Below are positions 44,369 through 47,543 of a stretch of 47,543 nt of DNA, piece after piece (the stretch's first letter is position 1; each line of letters starts with the position of its first letter). The notes under the pieces are model-generated. The model was not told the origin of the DNA, did no database searches, and worked only from the letters and a program-made list of their open reading frames with translations. A program made the translations under genes and the position numbers. Origin of the DNA: Polaromonas sp. (lineage in GTDB: Bacteria; Pseudomonadota; Gammaproteobacteria; Burkholderiales; Burkholderiaceae_C); contig PNNC01000211.1 in NCBI GenBank assembly GCA_013824015.1, positions 1-47,543 of the forward strand, in the 5' to 3' direction.

Positions 44369-46960
44369 GTGCGAGCCGAGCCATCTGCCATCGCGCCGGG
44401 CCGGGTATCGGGCCTGGTTTTTTGCGGGTTTGTCGCGGGTGCGGCCCTGCAGTTGCAGCAGCCGGTGTTGCAGCCGCCGGGTGCGTATGCCGCCTGGCTG
44501 GCTGCCTGCCTTGGCGCTGTGCTGGTGTGTGCCCGGATGCGGAGGGGGGTGTGGGCGCTGCGAGCGGCTTCTGCATTGGTACTGGCGCTGGTAGCCGGCT
44601 TTGGGCTGACCGGGCTGCGCGCCGCCATCTTTCAGGCCGGCGCCTTGCTGCCGGTACTGGAAGGCCGCGACATCGAAGTCACCGGCAGGGTGCTGGCCAT
44701 GCCGCAGCGCAACGACGACGGCCTGCGGTTTCGTTTTGCCGTCGAAGCGGCCCGGCTGGACGGCGCGCCGGTGCACTTGCCGCCGCGGGTGTATCTCGGC
44801 TGGTATGCCGGCTTCGGTTTCCGGGAACCGGCGCCCGGCACCGGCGGACCCGACAACCCCGAAGCCGGCACCAGCCCTGTCGCCACCCTGGCCCTGCAAC
44901 GCCAGCCGCCGGCCCTGCGCGCCGGCGAACGCTGGCAGATGACGGTGCGCCTGAAGGCGCCGCACGGCAACAGCAACCCGCATGGCTTCGACTACGAACT
45001 CTGGCTCTGGGAACAGGGCATCCAGGCCACGGGCTACGTGCGGGCCGGGCCGCGTGATCCGGTTCCCCGGCTGCTGGGTGACAGCTGGCATCACCCGGTC
45101 GAGCGGGCGCGCCAGACGCTGCGTGATGCGGTGTATGCGCGGGTCAGCGACCCCCAGCTCGCCGGCGTGGTGGCGGCCCTGCTGGTCGGCGACCAGAATG
45201 CGATCGAACGCGCCGACTGGGACGTGTTCCGGGCCACCGGCGTGGCGCACCTGATGTCGATTTCAGGATTGCACATCACGATGTTCGCCTGGCTGGCGGC
45301 GCAGGCGGTGGCCTGGATCTGGCGGCGCTCCACACGCTGGACCCCGGCCCTGTGCCTGGCGCTGCCGGCCGGGCGCGCCGGGGCCTGGGGCGGCTTGTTG
45401 CTGGCGGCCGCTTATGCGCTGCTGTCGGGCTGGGGCGTGCCGGCGCAGCGCACGGTCTGGATGCTGGCGACCGTGGTGTTGCTGCGCCAGAGCGGCAAGC
45501 GCTGGCCCTGGCCGCAGGTCTGGTTGCTGGCCATGGCGGTGGTGGTGGCGCTCGATCCCTGGGCCTTGCTGCAGGCCGGATTCTGGCTGTCGTTTGTGGC
45601 GGTGGGGGTGTTGTTTGCTGCCGGCAGCGACAGGTCGGGTGGCGGTGCTGCGAAAAGTGCTATCGATACAGGAGCGTCCGAGGACCGTCCGGTATGGGCT
45701 GGGGGCCAAAATACACCTTGTTTTTCAGCGTCGGGAGCCGGCTGGCCCCGTGGTCTGCGGCTGGCGGGCGTCGCGCTGCTGCGTGCTGCCCGCGAACAGT
45801 GGATCGTCACGCTGGCGCTGGCGCCGCTGTCACTGCTGCTGTTCAACCAGGTCTCGCTGGTGGGCCTGCTGGCCAACGGATTGGCCATTCCCTGGGTGAC
45901 GCTGGTGGTGACGCCGCTGACCATGCTGGGCGTGGTCTGGAACCCGCTGTGGGACCTGGCGGGCGCTGCGGTCGCCGGTCTGATGGTGTTTCTGCAGTGG
46001 CTGGCGCGCTGGCCGCTGGCCAGCATCAGTGTCGCGGCCGCGCCGCTGTGGTGTGCGGTGGCGGGCGTGGCGGGCGGCCTGCTGCTGGCCATGTCCCTGC
46101 CCTGGTACTGGCGGGTACTGGGCCTGCCGCTGATGCTGCCGGTGTTGCTGTGGCAGCCGCTGCGGCCGGCGGCGGGCGAGTTCGAGCTGATCGCGGCCGA
46201 TGTGGGGCAGGGCAACGCGCTGGTCGTCCGTACCGCCAGCCACACCCTGGTCTATGACAGCGGGCCGCGCTTTTCCCGCGAGAGCGACGCCGGCCACCGG
46301 GTGCTGGTACCGCTGCTGCGGGCTTTCGGCGAACGCGTGGACACCCTGATGCTGAGTCACCGTGACAGCGACCACATCGGTGGTGCGCCGGCCGTGCTGG
46401 CCATGCAGCCGCAGGCCGTGCTGACCAGTTCCATCGAGGACACGCACCCGCTGCAGGCCTTGCGCCCCTCACAACGCTGTGTGGCCGGTCAGCGCTGGAA
46501 CTGGGATGGCGTTGATTTTGAGCTGCTGCACCCGCCCGTGGGCGATTACGAGACGATACAGAAATCGAATGCCATGAGCTGTGTGTTGCGGATCTCGAAT
46601 GGCAGCAGCGCGGCCTTGCTGGCCGGAGACATCGAACTCGCTCAGGAACAGCGGCTGGTGGCCTCCGGGCTGGACCTTCGGGCGGATCTGCTGCTGGTGC
46701 CGCACCACGGCAGCAAAACCTCGTCGAGCCCGGCCTTCCTCGATGCCGTCAGGCCCACGCTGGCGCTGGCGCAGGCCGGCTACCGCAACCGCTTCGGCCA
46801 TCCGGCGCCTGCGGTGCTGGCACGCTACCGGGAGCGCGGCATCCGGGTGTTGAGCTCGCCGGTATGTGGCGCAGCCAGCTGGTCCAGCGGGCAGCCGGCC
46901 ACGGTGAGTTGCCAGCGCCAGACCGGACTGCGTTATTGGCATCACCGCACGGCGGATTAA
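44369..46960 (+). CDS. comEC: DNA uptake channel protein ComEC/Rec2
   Basis: The 863-residue membrane protein imports single-stranded DNA during transformation. It has an N-terminal DUF4131 domain with an OB-like part (about 35-190) and a Competence domain with many TM helices (about 225-520; LMSISGLHITMFAWLA is the signature). The C-terminal metallo-beta-lactamase-like domain (about 600-835) has SHRDSDHIGG starting at 663 and LLVPHHGSKTSSS. GTG at 44369 follows GGGAGG. Between two TM segments (about 430-446) a copy of the dispersed repeat is carried in frame. The gene is divergent from the DUF2126 operon. Pilus genes in the same window could support DNA uptake, but MSHA pili are not the usual uptake pili. 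Confidence 0.92.
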   Translation: MRAEPSAIAPGRVSGLVFCGFVAGAALQLQQPVLQPPGAYAAWLAACLGAVLVCARMRRGVWALRAASALVLALVAGFGLTGLRAAIFQAGALLPVLEGRDIEVTGRVLAMPQRNDDGLRFRFAVEAARLDGAPVHLPPRVYLGWYAGFGFREPAPGTGGPDNPEAGTSPVATLALQRQPPALRAGERWQMTVRLKAPHGNSNPHGFDYELWLWEQGIQATGYVRAGPRDPVPRLLGDSWHHPVERARQTLRDAVYARVSDPQLAGVVAALLVGDQNAIERADWDVFRATGVAHLMSISGLHITMFAWLAAQAVAWIWRRSTRWTPALCLALPAGRAGAWGGLLLAAAYALLSGWGVPAQRTVWMLATVVLLRQSGKRWPWPQVWLLAMAVVVALDPWALLQAGFWLSFVAVGVLFAAGSDRSGGGAAKSAIDTGASEDRPVWAGGQNTPCFSASGAGWPRGLRLAGVALLRAAREQWIVTLALAPLSLLLFNQVSLVGLLANGLAIPWVTLVVTPLTMLGVVWNPLWDLAGAAVAGLMVFLQWLARWPLASISVAAAPLWCAVAGVAGGLLLAMSLPWYWRVLGLPLMLPVLLWQPLRPAAGEFELIAADVGQGNALVVRTASHTLVYDSGPRFSRESDAGHRVLVPLLRAFGERVDTLMLSHRDSDHIGGAPAVLAMQPQAVLTSSIEDTHPLQALRPSQRCVAGQRWNWDGVDFELLHPPVGDYETIQKSNAMSCVLRISNGSSAALLAGDIELAQEQRLVASGLDLRADLLLVPHHGSKTSSSPAFLDAVRPTLALAQAGYRNRFGHPAPAVLARYRERGIRVLSSPVCGAASWSSGQPATVSCQRQTGLRYWHHRTAD
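45659..45706 (-). repeat. Dispersed repeat, copy F, inside comEC
   Basis: On the reverse strand it reads GCCCCCAGCCCATACCGGAC, then a divergent middle, then GCTCCTGTATCGATAGC. It is in frame in comEC and encodes about 17 residues (SAIDTGASEDRPVWAGG) in a loop between membrane segments. The match to the other copies is weaker than among A-E. Confidence 0.45.
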
Positions 46961-47039
46961 AAAGTCAGCTTCCCTGCAGGCGACTGGCGCATTCCTTGCT
47001 AAGCTAGGCCATACAGAAGAACCTGACGGAGATAAGCTG

Positions 47040-47543
47040 ATGAGCGGACCGAAGTTTGACGAGATGAATGCTGGCGATGCGTCGGTGAGGGCGCATTACC
47101 AGAGTTACCAGCGCTGGCTGGCCCGGCAGCCGGACTCGGTCATGCAGGCCAGGCGCGCGGAAGCCGAGATGATTTTCCGCCGCGTCGGCATCACGTTTGC
47201 GGTTTATGGCGACAAGGATGACGGCAACTCCGAAACCGGCGGCACCGAGCGGCTGATTCCCTTCGACCTGATACCGCGCATCATTCCCGCGCACGAGTGG
47301 GACAGCATGGAGCGCGGCCTGGTCCAGCGCGTCACGGCGCTGAACCGCTTCATCCACGACGTCTACCACGACCAGGAAATCATCAAGGCCGGCGTGATCC
47401 CGGCCGAGCAGATCTTCCAGAACGCGCAGTTCCGCCCCGAGATGATGGGTGTGGACGTGCCGGGCAACATCTACTCGCACATCAGCGGCATCGACATCGT
47501 GCGCGCGCCGAATGCGCAGGGCGAGGGCGAGTACTACGTGCTC
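47040..47543 (+). CDS. Circularly permuted ATP-grasp protein (C-terminus cut by window end)
   Basis: The first 168 codons match the start of a stand-alone circularly permuted type 2 ATP-grasp protein: MIFRRVGITFAVYGDKD, RLIPFDLIPRIIPAHEWD and LNRFIHDVYHDQEIIKAGVI. The same order of motifs occurs in the 37609-40389 protein, so the window holds two paralogous ligase modules. ATG at 47040 follows CGGAGA (47028-47033). It lies 79 bases after comEC on the same strand. In many genomes such a gene is followed by separate alpha-E and transglutaminase genes; this should be checked beyond the window. Confidence 0.92.
   Translation, partial: MSGPKFDEMNAGDASVRAHYQSYQRWLARQPDSVMQARRAEAEMIFRRVGITFAVYGDKDDGNSETGGTERLIPFDLIPRIIPAHEWDSMERGLVQRVTALNRFIHDVYHDQEIIKAGVIPAEQIFQNAQFRPEMMGVDVPGNIYSHISGIDIVRAPNAQGEGEYYVL

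Noticed and set aside
47004-47480. Minus-strand frame opposite the last gene
   Set aside because: The plus strand encodes a clear ATP-grasp N-terminus with a good ribosome binding site; the antisense frame is incidental.

Overview
The window looks like chromosomal DNA of a GC-rich betaproteobacterium, most likely Comamonadaceae (Polaromonas, Rhodoferax or Variovorax-like). This rests on gene content and on the style of the intergenic repeats, not on a database comparison. Genes are dense, GTG and TTG starts are common, and there is one tRNA. No phage, plasmid, CRISPR or intact transposase gene was seen.

Layout. 1-5125: carbon metabolism. A TRAP substrate-binding protein (cut by the window start) and a DenD-like sugar-acid dehydrogenase, then ETF-ubiquinone oxidoreductase, and divergently an SDR dehydrogenase with a hotdog thioesterase. 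5197-8644: oxidative stress. katG is flanked by two different carboxymuconolactone-decarboxylase-fold proteins, with an OxyR-like site in the katG upstream gap. 8735-11744: a PAS-LuxR regulator divergent from a 3-oxoacid CoA-transferase pair (scoAB), then a DMT exporter.

11910-26270: a compact MSHA-type IV pilus locus in the order mshM-L-N-E-G-I-J-K, a prepilin-like gene, a response regulator, an atypical histidine kinase and a major-pilin-like gene closed by a strong terminator. Most junctions in the first part overlap by 1-4 bases. The exception is mshG/mshI, where a 267-base element with 27-base terminal inverted repeats and two internal hairpin arms (a cloverleaf, MITE-like) is inserted exactly at the mshG stop codon.

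26367-36503: tRNA-Gly(CCC), a sensor kinase with a periplasmic NMT1/THI5-like domain, gabD overlapping a small exported DsrE-like gene, alaS, an FMN riboswitch controlling a type-II-like lumazine synthase, a secreted protein of unknown function and a RidA protein. 36624-47543: a three-gene minus-strand operon (DUF2126 transglutaminase, circularly permuted ATP-grasp/alpha-E fusion, small transglutaminase), then plus-strand comEC and the start of a second circularly permuted ATP-grasp gene. This set matches a predicted but poorly understood peptide-ligating or peptide-modifying system.

Threaded through the window are at least six copies of a roughly 50-base structured repeat (CAGCCCAT...ATGGGC followed by GCTATC...AGC). 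Four are intergenic. One lies in frame inside the DsrE-like gene, where it encodes the end of the signal peptide, and one lies in frame inside comEC. These repeats and the cloverleaf element are the most unusual non-genic features here.
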